NCBI GenBank assembly: GCA_043746635.1
Contig: JAYTQQ010000151.1
Location: 1 to 14,778, forward strand
From: JAYTQQ01 sp043746635
Lineage (GTDB): Bacteria; Bdellovibrionota; Bdellovibrionia; Bdellovibrionales; JAMPXM01
DNA: 14,778 bases
Direction of reading: 5' to 3'
Shown: one piece after another, positions 8,575 through 14,778 of the stretch
Position numbering within the stretch: position 1 is the first letter of the stretch
How the letters are laid out: every line of letters starts with the position of its first letter
Position numbers and translations under genes: made by a program
Notes under the pieces: model-generated
What the model saw: only the letters and a program-made list of their open reading frames with translations
Databases searched by the model: none
What the model was told of the DNA's origin: nothing

Positions 8575-8614
8575 TTTAGGTCTGCAATGTAATGTGGTAG
8601 TTGCAATTTAGGTC
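8575..8614 (+). repeat. Pair of TTTAGGTC boxes 32 bp apart
   Basis: TTTAGGTC occurs at 8575-8582 and 8607-8614, a spacing of 32 bp or about three helical turns. Each is near a TGCA-containing stretch, and AGGTCG recurs at 8620-8625. They lie 36-75 bp upstream of the leftward gene, so they could be operator half-sites for it. Function is inferred from arrangement only. Confidence 0.4.
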
Positions 8615-8654
8615 GCAGGAGGTCGAATCTGAGCAGAACCCCAGGCCCCGATTT

Positions 8655-8705
8655 AATTGCTAGCCTCGTGATTTGGCACATGCCAAATGCCCGCCAATTG
8701 CTAGC
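8655..8705. promoter_or_regulatory. Palindrome ATTTGGCA-CA-TGCCAAAT framed by AATTGCTAGC repeats
   Basis: The sequence ATTTGGCACATGCCAAAT at 8671-8688 has two perfect 8-bp inverted arms around a 2-bp centre. It is framed almost symmetrically by two copies of AATTGCTAGC (8655-8664 and 8696-8705), 6 and 7 bp away; the GCTAGC cores are themselves palindromic. It lies near the middle of a divergent intergenic region. This looks like a binding site for a dimeric regulator; the regulator is unknown. Confidence 0.5.
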
Positions 8706-8756
8706 CGCTGCCGCTTTTGGGGGATTTTTTCAAAGTCGGTGACATTTAACGGCCCG

Positions 8757-8784
8757 TTTTTAGATTCTTTTTTTTAGATTCTTT
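8757..8784 (+). repeat. Perfect tandem duplication of a 14-bp unit
   Basis: TTTTTAGATTCTTT occurs twice head to tail, at 8757-8770 and 8771-8784, without mismatch. It ends 3 bp before the -35 hexamer of the downstream promoter, so it occupies the position of an AT-rich upstream element. It may be a slippage duplication or functional. Confidence 0.75.
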
Positions 8785-8787
8785 ACT

Positions 8788-8816
8788 TTGCACTCGAAAC
8801 CTCAGTGGCCTATATT
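8788..8816 (+). promoter_or_regulatory. Sigma-70-like promoter of the thioredoxin-TPR gene
   Basis: The -35 is TTGCAC (8788-8793) and the -10 is TATATT (8811-8816), with 17-bp spacing. Start of transcription would fall near 8822-8824, giving a leader of about 30 nt with the RBS AAGGAG at 8842-8847 before ATG 8852. Confidence 0.6.
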
Positions 8817-8851
8817 ATCAGAGTATTTGAAGCATCGAAATAAGGAGAAAT

Positions 8852-10570
8852 ATGAAATCACTTTTCATCGCGGGACTCGGACTTTTATGGTGCGCACAGA
8901 GCTTTTGCGGGATTTCGGATGATAAGGTTCATATCAGAGCTCAAGGCTCAATGATCTACTGCGATGTTGATTTTGGATTTCACTTTAATACGAAGGCGCC
9001 AACTTCTCTCGAAGTAAACGGCAAAAAATATCAGCCAACAATCAAAGAAGAAAAGTCGATCGCGTTTAATACTTCTGCTCCCGGCACAGATGTTTTCAGA
9101 CTGCATTTCTATGTTTGTGATGATGCACTCACCATCTGCGAACCCCACGATCTTGATTTGAGAGTCTACGACAACCGCATTATGCAGATCGCATCTTATG
9201 TCACCCCCACTGAAAAAAGTGACATAAAGCCTGCGAATGCGGTCAAACCGCAGACCGCAATTGTCCCTAACGAAAATGGTTTTTTAGAAAATCAATTTGA
9301 TGCGGCGATAGCGATCGCAAAGAAAGACAACAAACTCCTTCTCGTCGATTTTCGCGCGCCGTGGTGCCCGGCTTGCCTGAGACTTGAAACTGAAACATTC
9401 AATCAAAAGTCTTTCAAGACCGCTACGAACAATTTTGTTAAGGTCAGCATCAATGTTGATCTTGCCGAGAATAAGACTTTAGTTGATCGCTATTCGGCGA
9501 AGTCGATTCCGACCATGCTTATCCTTTCGAGTGATCAGACCGAACTCTATCGCAGTCTTGATTTCAAGACCGCTCAGCTCTTCGCAAAAGAAATTTCAAA
9601 ACTTAGAAAATCCGACCTCGTGTCGGATCAAGACCTTGTGAAACTTGCAGAGCACGATCAAAAGGCCGTTTGGATTCTGGCAAAACGAAATTCAGACGCG
9701 ATGAAATTCAAAGATGCTCTTCTGTGGTTTCATCAACTCAAATCTCCGACGGCTCAACAACGCCTGATGTCCGCAGCAGCCGAAGTAACGCTTCTCGGTG
9801 AGCTCGACACCTCGAACCCAAATGATAAAACCAAAATAGAAACCTACCAAAATGCCATCAAAGATTTTCCTGAAAGTTTTGACAGCATTGTTTGGAGAAA
9901 TGAACTCGCACAAATCATTGCCGAGAAAAATGTGAAAGACGCAAATTCTGCAATGACCTCCCCTCAAGATCTCGCGAACCAAAACATTCAAAAAATTAAT
10001 CACATGATTTCGCAAAAGACCGCAATGATGAAGGCTTTTGATAATTCTTTTCAAGGCGACTTTTCAGGTTTTGAGAAGGCTGAGCTCCTGAATCAAAAAA
10101 TCGAAGCTCTCAAATTCCTTAATGACGCAAAAGCTATGACCATGACAAAAACAGAGCTTTCAAAAAATATTCACGATCGATCGCTCTCGACTGAGAAAGC
10201 TGGAGAACTTCTTTTGGCGATCGCGTATTTAAAGGCTTGTGACCAAAAAACAGAAGTCCTTGATTGGTACCAAAAGCTCATCGCAAAAAACCCAGATTCT
10301 TTCGTCTACTATGCGAAGCTCGCCAACTACGAGAATGAGCTCAAAGAATACGACAAAGCTTTAGCCCCTGCCGAAAAAGCCGTAGTACTTGGGCCCGAGC
10401 TCGCATTTCGAAATCTGAAACTGCTCGCGCAAATTCAAAAGGCCCTCAGTAAAAATCAAGACGCCATGAAAACTGTGAATCGCGCTCTCTCGATGCCCGA
10501 TGCAAAATTTGAAAAGAATAAAAAGTACGCAGATGCTTTGACCGAGATGCAGAAGACTTTGAACAAATAG
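8852..10570 (+). CDS. Exported thioredoxin-fold protein with C-terminal TPR-like region
   Basis: A 572-aa protein with a Sec signal peptide (hydrophobic core about 4-14; cleavage site uncertain, no good lipobox). Residues about 20-115 form a beta-rich domain containing C89-X6-C96, reminiscent of the N-terminal redox domain of DsbD. Residues about 140-250 are a thioredoxin fold: LLLVDFRAPW, then active site C172-P-A-C175, and the cis-proline loop SIPT (Pro220). The rest is helical, with TPR-like repeats from about 450 to 550 (LDWYQKLIAKNPDSFVYYAK and the following units). The likely role is a periplasmic thiol-disulfide oxidoreductase or reductant relay whose repeat region binds a partner; the transmembrane DsbD core is absent. 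RBS AAGGAG at 8842-8847 supports the start. The fold is clear, the substrate unknown. Confidence 0.85.
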   Translation: MKSLFIAGLGLLWCAQSFCGISDDKVHIRAQGSMIYCDVDFGFHFNTKAPTSLEVNGKKYQPTIKEEKSIAFNTSAPGTDVFRLHFYVCDDALTICEPHDLDLRVYDNRIMQIASYVTPTEKSDIKPANAVKPQTAIVPNENGFLENQFDAAIAIAKKDNKLLLVDFRAPWCPACLRLETETFNQKSFKTATNNFVKVSINVDLAENKTLVDRYSAKSIPTMLILSSDQTELYRSLDFKTAQLFAKEISKLRKSDLVSDQDLVKLAEHDQKAVWILAKRNSDAMKFKDALLWFHQLKSPTAQQRLMSAAAEVTLLGELDTSNPNDKTKIETYQNAIKDFPESFDSIVWRNELAQIIAEKNVKDANSAMTSPQDLANQNIQKINHMISQKTAMMKAFDNSFQGDFSGFEKAELLNQKIEALKFLNDAKAMTMTKTELSKNIHDRSLSTEKAGELLLAIAYLKACDQKTEVLDWYQKLIAKNPDSFVYYAKLANYENELKEYDKALAPAEKAVVLGPELAFRNLKLLAQIQKALSKNQDAMKTVNRALSMPDAKFEKNKKYADALTEMQKTLNK

Positions 10571-10574
10571 GTTT

Positions 10575-10740
10575 AGGGCCCGTCTAAAAATAACTGCTCA
10601 TTCTTCGCTTGGTCTTTTACCTCAGTTTTTTGTTGCTCGTCCTTGCGTTTGCGCCTCTGGCAAGCGCTTCGTCCTCTCGCCTCAAACTGAGGTAAAATCC
10701 ACTACGCGAAAGAACGAGCATTTATTTTTAGACGGGCCCT
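10575..10740. repeat. 166-bp foldback sequence between convergent genes
   Basis: The outer arms AGGGCCCGTCTAAAAATAA (10575-10593) and their exact reverse complement (10722-10740) are perfect over 19 bp. An imperfect middle containing TGCTC (10595-10599) paired with GAGCA (10716-10720) follows, then a perfect inner stem TTTTACCTCAGTTT (10615-10628) with AAACTGAGGTAAAA (10684-10697). The 55-nt apical part has its own hairpin GCGTTTGC/GCAAGCGC (10645-10652, 10660-10667, one G-U pair). In both directions the TGCTC/GAGCA stem is followed by a T-rich stretch (TTATTTTTAG), so it could act as a bidirectional terminator. The size and arm length also fit a mobile foldback or REP-like element. It begins 4 bp after one stop codon and ends on the first base of the other. 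Confidence 0.8.
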
Positions 10741-11492
10741 TACTCGCCCTTTTCGATGATCTTGTTCACTTCATCGAGACGTTTACGGAGGTCGGGCGCC
10801 CAACGACTTTCTGGGTCGGCGTCGATGGCCTCTTGTAGAATCGGCTTTGATAAAATGGCTTGGCCTACTCGTGACTGAAGCTTCGAAGCGAGGGCAAAGA
10901 CCCAGCCGGGGGCGCCATTTTTACCCGCTTGCACGAGATATGATGCGGCCTGTGGGTAATCAGCTAAAGCCGCCATAGAATGGTAAGCCGCCCGGTAAGC
11001 CATTGTCCAATCCGTAGGGAAACGATCCACACCTTTCTTAAAAATTTTTCCTGCGCCGACATTGTCACGAACGACAATGCTCAGTATGGTACCCCCGGCG
11101 ATATAGGGTATCTTAAAGCGAGGCGCGAGTTCCGTGATGGTGTCGAGCATTTTTGCGCTCCATCCATTCTCACACTTAGCGAGCGAATTTATATCGGGCA
11201 TAACTTTTTGGTCGTCCGATTGCTCTAATTCGTCTGCCATTTTCATTCCTGGCAAGGGATTAAGTTTAATTTCTTTTGTTTGACCGCAAAGATCAATATC
11301 TTGCAATGCTCGAATCCAGAATAAATCAGCAAGTGATTCTTGATAACCCAGTGAAAAATACCTGATATCTTGGGGCGGAAAAAGAAGTGTCGTATGCTTC
11401 GATGCAGGAAGATTAACTTCGCTGGTAATGATAATTATCGCCGCGACAGAAAAAACGAATAATTCAGTTACCAAAAAATATTTACGCTTCAT
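10740..11492 (-). CDS. Membrane-anchored TPR-like protein of unknown function
   Basis: A 250-aa protein with an N-terminal membrane helix or uncleaved signal (about residues 8-24) and a periplasmic remainder. YQESLADLFWIRALQDI (50-66) and LDTITELAPRFKIPYIAGGTIL (116-137) match a layout I associate with uncharacterised deltaproteobacterial TPR proteins that carry an ADLLWIRAIQ-like motif. The rest (about 145-245) reads as helical hairpins with TPR character (DYPQAASYLVQAG, ILQEAIDADPESRWAPDL). Two cysteines (69, 107) could pair. The ATG is not preceded by a clear Shine-Dalgarno sequence. It lies downstream of pilA on the same strand but behind pilA's terminator, so it is probably transcribed separately, and a role in pilus biology is only a possibility. 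Confidence 0.8.
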   Translation of the reverse strand: MKRKYFLVTELFVFSVAAIIIITSEVNLPASKHTTLLFPPQDIRYFSLGYQESLADLFWIRALQDIDLCGQTKEIKLNPLPGMKMADELEQSDDQKVMPDINSLAKCENGWSAKMLDTITELAPRFKIPYIAGGTILSIVVRDNVGAGKIFKKGVDRFPTDWTMAYRAAYHSMAALADYPQAASYLVQAGKNGAPGWVFALASKLQSRVGQAILSKPILQEAIDADPESRWAPDLRKRLDEVNKIIEKGE

Positions 11493-11613
11493 TGTTTTAG
11501 TTTGCCAAAGTTTTCTGCTCTTTCAAGCAGTAAGTAAGACGGCTAGAGTGAAGTGCGCGCTCAACCTGTCCCACGACCGTACCTTGTGCTCCGTATTGGA
11601 TCGTTAGATATCC

Positions 11614-11643
11614 AAAAAAATCCCGCCATTCTGACGGGATTTT
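11614..11643 (-). terminator. Intrinsic terminator of pilA
   Basis: On the minus strand AAAATCCCG (11635-11643) pairs with CGGGATTTT (11617-11625) around a 9-nt loop, followed by further T residues to 11614. It starts 30 nt after the pilA stop codon. The flanking A and T runs mean it could also work on the plus strand. The remaining 120 bp to the next gene hold a short CTGCT/AGCAG hairpin but no clear promoter. Confidence 0.85.
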
Positions 11644-11672
11644 AGAAGAAATAGAATAAACTTAAGAGATAA

Positions 11673-12251
11673 TTAAATACCGTAACTAAGATTCATTAAA
11701 ACATTCGCATCAGTGATAGTCCATTGATCGTCTTGAGCCACGGAGGCGCCCAGTCTAGCACCAGCACCAGCTATAAATGTAGTGTCAGTAGTTGCGACGC
11801 CCGCAACAGCAATAGAAACACTCGCTGTTGGAGACTCACTCCAAATTGGCAAAATACCGCCAAAAGCCGCATTCGTACAACCCGGAGCTGTCGTTACGCA
11901 AGCTCCGACGTTCATTGCAATTGGAAGGTTTGTTCCACGTATGAGCGCCGGGTTAGTAGGGTCAACAACGTTACTAGCTCCGTTGTTACCTGTAGTAATA
12001 CGATAAACGAGCGCGCTCCCTTGAGGAACAAAGCCTATCATACCAAACTGCCCTGAATAGAAACTGTATTCGGCAAAGAAAGCTTTTTGAGCCATATAAA
12101 CACCACCAAGTTGTGACTTAGCTTCAGACTGTTTTGCTTTACCTTGAAACTTTTGAAAGTTCGGGATCGCTACAGTTGCCAAAATACCGATAATCGCCAC
12201 CACGATCATCAATTCGATCAAAGAGAAACCTTTGTTATTTACGTTCTTCAT
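11673..12251 (-). CDS. pilA: Type IVa major pilin PilA
   Basis: A 192-aa prepilin with short leader MKNVNNKG8, cleaved before F9, and the canonical FSLIELMIVVAIIGILATVAIPNF helix. Glu13 is the conserved Glu5 of the mature pilin, needed for assembly. Residues about 35-55 continue the alpha1 helix, then comes a beta-rich globular domain with one cysteine pair (CVTTAPGC, 118 and 125). The pair lies mid-domain rather than at the extreme C-terminus where the D-region disulfide of many pilins sits. It is the subunit of type IV pili made in the inner membrane and extended outside the cell. A strong RBS and its own terminator point to a monocistronic, highly expressed gene. It is more likely a pilin than the T2SS major pseudopilin GspG, because it is separate from that operon, longer, and lacks the GspG C-terminal layout. 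Confidence 0.9.
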   Translation of the reverse strand: MKNVNNKGFSLIELMIVVAIIGILATVAIPNFQKFQGKAKQSEAKSQLGGVYMAQKAFFAEYSFYSGQFGMIGFVPQGSALVYRITTGNNGASNVVDPTNPALIRGTNLPIAMNVGACVTTAPGCTNAAFGGILPIWSESPTASVSIAVAGVATTDTTFIAGAGARLGASVAQDDQWTITDANVLMNLSYGI

Positions 12252-12255
12252 TTTT

Positions 12256-12262
12256 CCCCCTT
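12256..12262 (-). promoter_or_regulatory. Strong ribosome-binding site of pilA
   Basis: Read on the minus strand, AAGGGGG lies 4 nt before the pilA ATG (12249-12251), as expected for an abundant structural protein. Confidence 0.75.
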
Positions 12263-12406
12263 AGGAAATGTTTATTAAGTTCTGACATAAATTTTACTAT
12301 GGATCTTATCGGCCAAATTCTAGGTTTCTAAACAAGAAACTTTGAACGATAACCACAAAACCTATTACTTCAATTCAAATGCCAAACTCATTATGAATTT
12401 TGTGAT

Positions 12407-12493
12407 TCACTTTGAGAAGACCAGTTCATAACGATACAGACCAAAAAGTTTTTTGCCTTACAATGAATCACTTTGTCGCCTCACTTTGAGAAG
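12407..12493 (+). repeat. Direct repeats of TCACTTTGAGAAG and TCACTTTG
   Basis: TCACTTTGAGAAG occurs exactly at 12407-12419 and 12481-12493; a shorter copy, TCACTTTG, is at 12468-12475, all in the same orientation. They lie 155-245 bp upstream of pilA, on its far side. They may be regulator boxes or remnants of a small duplication. Confidence 0.6.
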
Positions 12494-12520
12494 TGCCGTT
12501 GCGCGCTTTTTTGCGCGGCA
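12494..12520. other. Small GC-rich hairpin with T-rich loop
   Basis: TGCC (12494-12497) and GCGC (12501-12504) pair with GCGC (12513-12516) and GGCA (12517-12520), with a 3-nt bulge and the loop GCTTTTTT. It directly follows the second TCACTTTGAGAAG. It lacks a downstream T-run, so it is not a standard terminator. Confidence 0.4.
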
Positions 12521-12535
12521 TCTGTCTGAAAGTTC

Positions 12536-12554
12536 ATCACTGCAGTTAAGTGAT
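12536..12554. repeat. Inverted repeat ATCACT-N7-AGTGAT
   Basis: Six-base arms at 12536-12541 and 12549-12554 are exact inverted copies, and AATCAC recurs just after (12558-12563). It shares the TCACT core with the boxes upstream, so it may belong to the same set of sites. Confidence 0.35.
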
Positions 12555-12800
12555 ACGAATCACAGAAGAGTTCTTAAAAACCGAAGCACTCCTCCAAAAT
12601 TTGTCAAAAACTTAGATAGCGTTTTGAGACCAGGCCTTCGTCGAAAAGGTCGAGTGAACCAAGATGAAACACTCTATCCCGACGCAAGTTTGAAAAAATC
12701 TCCCGATCTCTTTCGATCCTATAAATTCGCTCCCATAAGCTATAATTTGAAGACTTCATGTGGGCGCTTAAACCTAGCCAGACCTTTTCACTTGCGCCAC

Positions 12801-12838
12801 TTGACAACTTTCCTTGTGACTCCAGATTATGATATGAT
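12801..12838 (+). promoter_or_regulatory. Candidate clpS-clpA promoter
   Basis: A consensus -35 TTGACA (12801-12806) is followed after 18 bp by GATTAT (12825-12830). An alternative is an extended -10, TGATATGAT (12830-12838), which would not need the -35. Either start would give a short leader before ATG 12863. Confidence 0.5.
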
Positions 12839-12862
12839 TTTTGGTAAGGGTGGGCCGAGTTC

Positions 12863-13225
12863 ATGACTCAATTTCTAATTGAATGTAGCCATGATGAAAA
12901 CAGTGGTAACGGTGACGGTTTTGACAACGGATTTGCAGTTGGCACCGCACCGATCACTCAACCTCGCACGAAAACTCCTTCGATGTATCGTGTCCTTTTA
13001 CTCAACGACGATTTCACGCCTATGGATTTTGTTATTCTCATTTTACAGAAGTTTTTTGCGAAAAATATGACCGAAGCAACCAAAATCATGCTGCAGGTTC
13101 ATCAGCAAGGGGCCGGCGTTGCCGGCGTCTTCACTTATGAGATTGCAGAGACCAAAGTTTATCAGGTCAATCAGTTCGCGAAACAGCATCAGCATCCGCT
13201 GAAGTGCACGATGGAGAAAGTCTAA
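12863..13225 (+). CDS. clpS: ClpS, ClpAP adaptor for N-degron substrates
   Basis: ClpS binds proteins with destabilising N-terminal residues and hands them to ClpA. At 120 aa it has the expected flexible N-terminus (about 1-38, Gly/Asn/Asp-rich, slightly longer than in E. coli), then the core YRVLLLNDDFTPMDFV. Residues that line the E. coli N-degron pocket are present at a constant offset of 14: Asn48, Asp49, Asp50, Thr52, Met54, Met76 and His80. The end HPLKCTMEKV is typical. It sits 20 nt upstream of clpA, the usual arrangement. The RBS is weak (an AAGGG stretch about 13 nt before ATG). Confidence 0.97.
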   Translation: MTQFLIECSHDENSGNGDGFDNGFAVGTAPITQPRTKTPSMYRVLLLNDDFTPMDFVILILQKFFAKNMTEATKIMLQVHQQGAGVAGVFTYEIAETKVYQVNQFAKQHQHPLKCTMEKV

Positions 13226-13245
13226 ACTCACGGAAAGAGGCTTCT

Positions 13246-14778
13246 ATGCTCAGTTCAAATCTAGAAAAATTTTTAAACATCGCAGCCACTTTCGCGAAAA
13301 ATGGACGCCATGAATTTGTCAGCCTTGAACATATTTTATTAGCTTTCTTAGGCGATGCCGAGACGAATGAAATCTTGCTTGCCTGCGGCGGCAATATTTC
13401 TGAACTCAGAAAAAATCTCGAGCAATTCATTGATCGCTATAGCCCAAGGGTGACGTTTTCGAATACGCAGATCGCAACCGGTGATGATCTTGATGACCAC
13501 ACACCCTCGCTTGAAACGTATAAACCTGAGTTTACGCTCGCTTGTCATCGCCTCTTACAGAGAGCGGTTATTCAAGTACAGAGTTCAGGAAAAGATTTCG
13601 TGACGACCGGCCACATTCTCGTCGCTATGTTTAGCGAAAAAGACTCTCACGCCGTTCATTTTTTAGTTGAACAAGGCATCTCGCAATTTGACGTTGTTAA
13701 TTATCTCTCTCATGGAATTTCAAAAAGCGATATCGATGTCTCTTCACGAAACGCTTCTGAAGAAGACGAGCAAACTGAAAACATCGACATCGACGGAATG
13801 CCGAAAGATGGCAGCAAAACGAAAAAGCAATCTCCACTCAGGGCATTTTGCGTGAACCTCAATGAAAAGGCCGCGAAAAATCAAATTGATCCTCTCATTG
13901 GTCGAGATGACGTGATCGAGCGCATGGTTCAGGTTCTTTGTCGTCGAACTAAAAATAATCCTCTTTTGATTGGTGAACCTGGCGTTGGTAAGACTGCCAT
14001 CGCCGATGGCCTCGCACTTCGCATCGTCGAAGAGAAGGTCCCTGCAGCACTCGCAAATGCCGTCATCTACTCTCTCGACATGGGAGCCCTTCTCGCCGGC
14101 ACAAAATTTCGTGGTGATTTTGAAGAACGGCTTAAAGCCGTGATTAAAGCCCTCGAAGCAGAAGAACATGCCGTGCTTTTTATTGATGAGATTCATACCC
14201 TCGTTGGTGCTGGTGCGACGAGCGGCGGATCGATGGATGCATCGAATTTGCTAAAGCCTGCCCTCGCCAATGGTTCGATCAGTTGTATCGGCTCAACAAC
14301 CTACAAAGAATACCGTCAGCATTTTGAAAAAGATCGCGCCCTGTCACGACGTTTTCAAAAAATCGATATTCGTGAACCAACGGTTGAAGAGACGATCGAA
14401 ATTCTTACCGGACTCAAAACTCATTACGAAGATTTTCATAACGTGAAATATTCAGCCGCAGCACTTAAGGCAACGGCCGAACTTGCCGCGCGCTACATTC
14501 AACATCGTCATTTACCAGATAAGGCGATTGACGTGATGGATGAGGTCGGTGCAAAAGCACGCATCAAAGCAAAAACTTTGGAGCCCGTAAACATCCGTGT
14601 GAGTGATATCGAGAAAGTTGTTTCGAGTATCGCGCAAGTTCCGATTCATTCTGTGGGAGCAAATGATAAGCTTCAGCTCAAAGATCTTGAAAAGAATCTG
14701 CAGGCAAAAGTATTTGGTCAAAATGCTGCCATCACCGCGCTCGCAACTTCGATTAAGATGTCTCGTACCGGTCTCAAC
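13246..14778 (+). CDS. clpA: ClpA, ATP-dependent unfoldase of ClpAP (partial)
   Basis: The first 511 codons of a Hsp100/AAA+ unfoldase, cut by the window edge in frame. Residues 1 to about 145 are the Clp N-domain (NLEKFLNIAATFAKNGRHEF, EHILLAFLGD), the docking site for ClpS. An acidic and then Lys-rich linker follows (about 165-200). The first AAA+ module has Walker A GEPGVGKT (243-250), Walker B VLFIDEIH (310-317), the sensor region SCIGSTTYKEYR and the arginine-finger segment ALSRRFQ (365-371). The second module has only begun (VFGQNAAI). The order ClpS then this protein, and the ClpA-type N-domain, favour ClpA over ClpB or ClpC. RBS GAAAGAGG lies just upstream. Confidence 0.96.
   Translation, partial: MLSSNLEKFLNIAATFAKNGRHEFVSLEHILLAFLGDAETNEILLACGGNISELRKNLEQFIDRYSPRVTFSNTQIATGDDLDDHTPSLETYKPEFTLACHRLLQRAVIQVQSSGKDFVTTGHILVAMFSEKDSHAVHFLVEQGISQFDVVNYLSHGISKSDIDVSSRNASEEDEQTENIDIDGMPKDGSKTKKQSPLRAFCVNLNEKAAKNQIDPLIGRDDVIERMVQVLCRRTKNNPLLIGEPGVGKTAIADGLALRIVEEKVPAALANAVIYSLDMGALLAGTKFRGDFEERLKAVIKALEAEEHAVLFIDEIHTLVGAGATSGGSMDASNLLKPALANGSISCIGSTTYKEYRQHFEKDRALSRRFQKIDIREPTVEETIEILTGLKTHYEDFHNVKYSAAALKATAELAARYIQHRHLPDKAIDVMDEVGAKARIKAKTLEPVNIRVSDIEKVVSSIAQVPIHSVGANDKLQLKDLEKNLQAKVFGQNAAITALATSIKMSRTGLN

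Larger units (their letters stand above)
8540..8851. other. Divergent intergenic region, repeat-rich
   Basis: A 312-bp gap between two divergently transcribed genes for exported proteins. It holds, in order: paired TTTAGGTC boxes, an 18-bp palindrome framed by two AATTGCTAGC copies, a perfect tandem 14-bp repeat, and a sigma-70-like promoter with RBS for the rightward gene. I see no convincing promoter for the leftward gene and no small ORF with good signals. Confidence 0.7.
12252..12862. other. 611-bp divergent intergenic region between pilA and clpS
   Basis: No convincing gene. A 137-codon plus-strand frame from 12453 overlaps the clpS start and has no family features or RBS. The region contains the TCACTTTG boxes, a T-loop hairpin, a small inverted repeat and the clpS promoter. 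For pilA I found no sigma-54 -24/-12 element; a minus-strand TAAAAT (12291-12296) is a weak -10 candidate without a good -35. Confidence 0.65.

Noticed and set aside
10575..10740. CRISPR repeat or simple intrinsic terminator
   Set aside because: Not a repeat-spacer array: there is one long inverted pair. It is too large and lacks a T-run after the outer stem for an ordinary terminator, so it is kept as a foldback repeat.
11493..11613. tRNA or small RNA gene between pilA's terminator and the TPR-like gene
   Set aside because: No cloverleaf, no CCA end and only a 5-bp hairpin; nothing beyond ordinary intergenic DNA.
12252..12450. Sigma-54 promoter for pilA
   Set aside because: pilA is sigma-54 dependent in several bacteria, but I found no GG-N10-GC element with suitable flanks on the minus strand here.
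12453..12866. 137-codon plus-strand open frame in the pilA-clpS gap
   Set aside because: No RBS, no recognisable domain, irregular composition; it covers the repeats and clpS promoter and overlaps the clpS start. Probably chance.
13744..14196. 150-codon minus-strand frame antisense to clpA
   Set aside because: Mirrors the conserved AAA+ module on the plus strand; a shadow of clpA.

Overview
The window looks like a chromosomal stretch of a Gram-negative, moderate-GC bacterium, most likely a Bdellovibrio-like member of the Bdellovibrionota. The grounds are a type II secretion operon ending in a GspN of the deltaproteobacterial kind, a type IVa pilin, and ClpS-ClpA. This assignment is inference from gene content; there is no rRNA or other marker here to settle it.

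Layout. Positions 3-5690 (+) are the distal half of a type II secretion system (T2SS) operon: the end of a probable gspI, then gspJ, gspK, gspL, gspM and gspN, with 4-nt overlaps or short gaps throughout. These are the minor pseudopilins that form the pseudopilus tip (I, J, K), the inner-membrane platform (L, M) and the accessory protein GspN. The core genes (C, D, E, F, G, H) are not in the window and presumably lie upstream. Converging on gspN with overlapping stop codons is a 950-codon gene (-) for a large exported protein of unknown function. A 312-bp divergent intergenic region with an unusual density of repeats and a palindrome separates it from a gene (+) for an exported thioredoxin-fold protein with a WCPAC site and a C-terminal TPR-like region.

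From 10575 to 10740 a 166-bp foldback sequence fills the space between that gene and a convergent gene (-) for a membrane-anchored helical-repeat protein. Next comes pilA (-) with a strong RBS and a clear intrinsic terminator. A 611-bp non-coding region with repeated TCACTTTG boxes separates pilA from the divergent clpS-clpA pair (+), the adaptor and unfoldase of the ClpAP protease; clpA runs off the window end.

The CDS set is mostly conventional cell-envelope and proteolysis machinery. The points most worth a second look are: gspJ has no ATG/GTG/TTG ahead of its prepilin motif and seems to start at ATA inside an ATAA overlap; probable GspI, GspJ and GspK all carry low-complexity tails; the long foldback at 10575-10740; the ordered repeats at 8575-8784; and the large uncharacterised secreted protein. 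I see no CRISPR array, tRNA, rRNA, transposase or phage gene, and no clear evidence of a wholly new multi-gene system.
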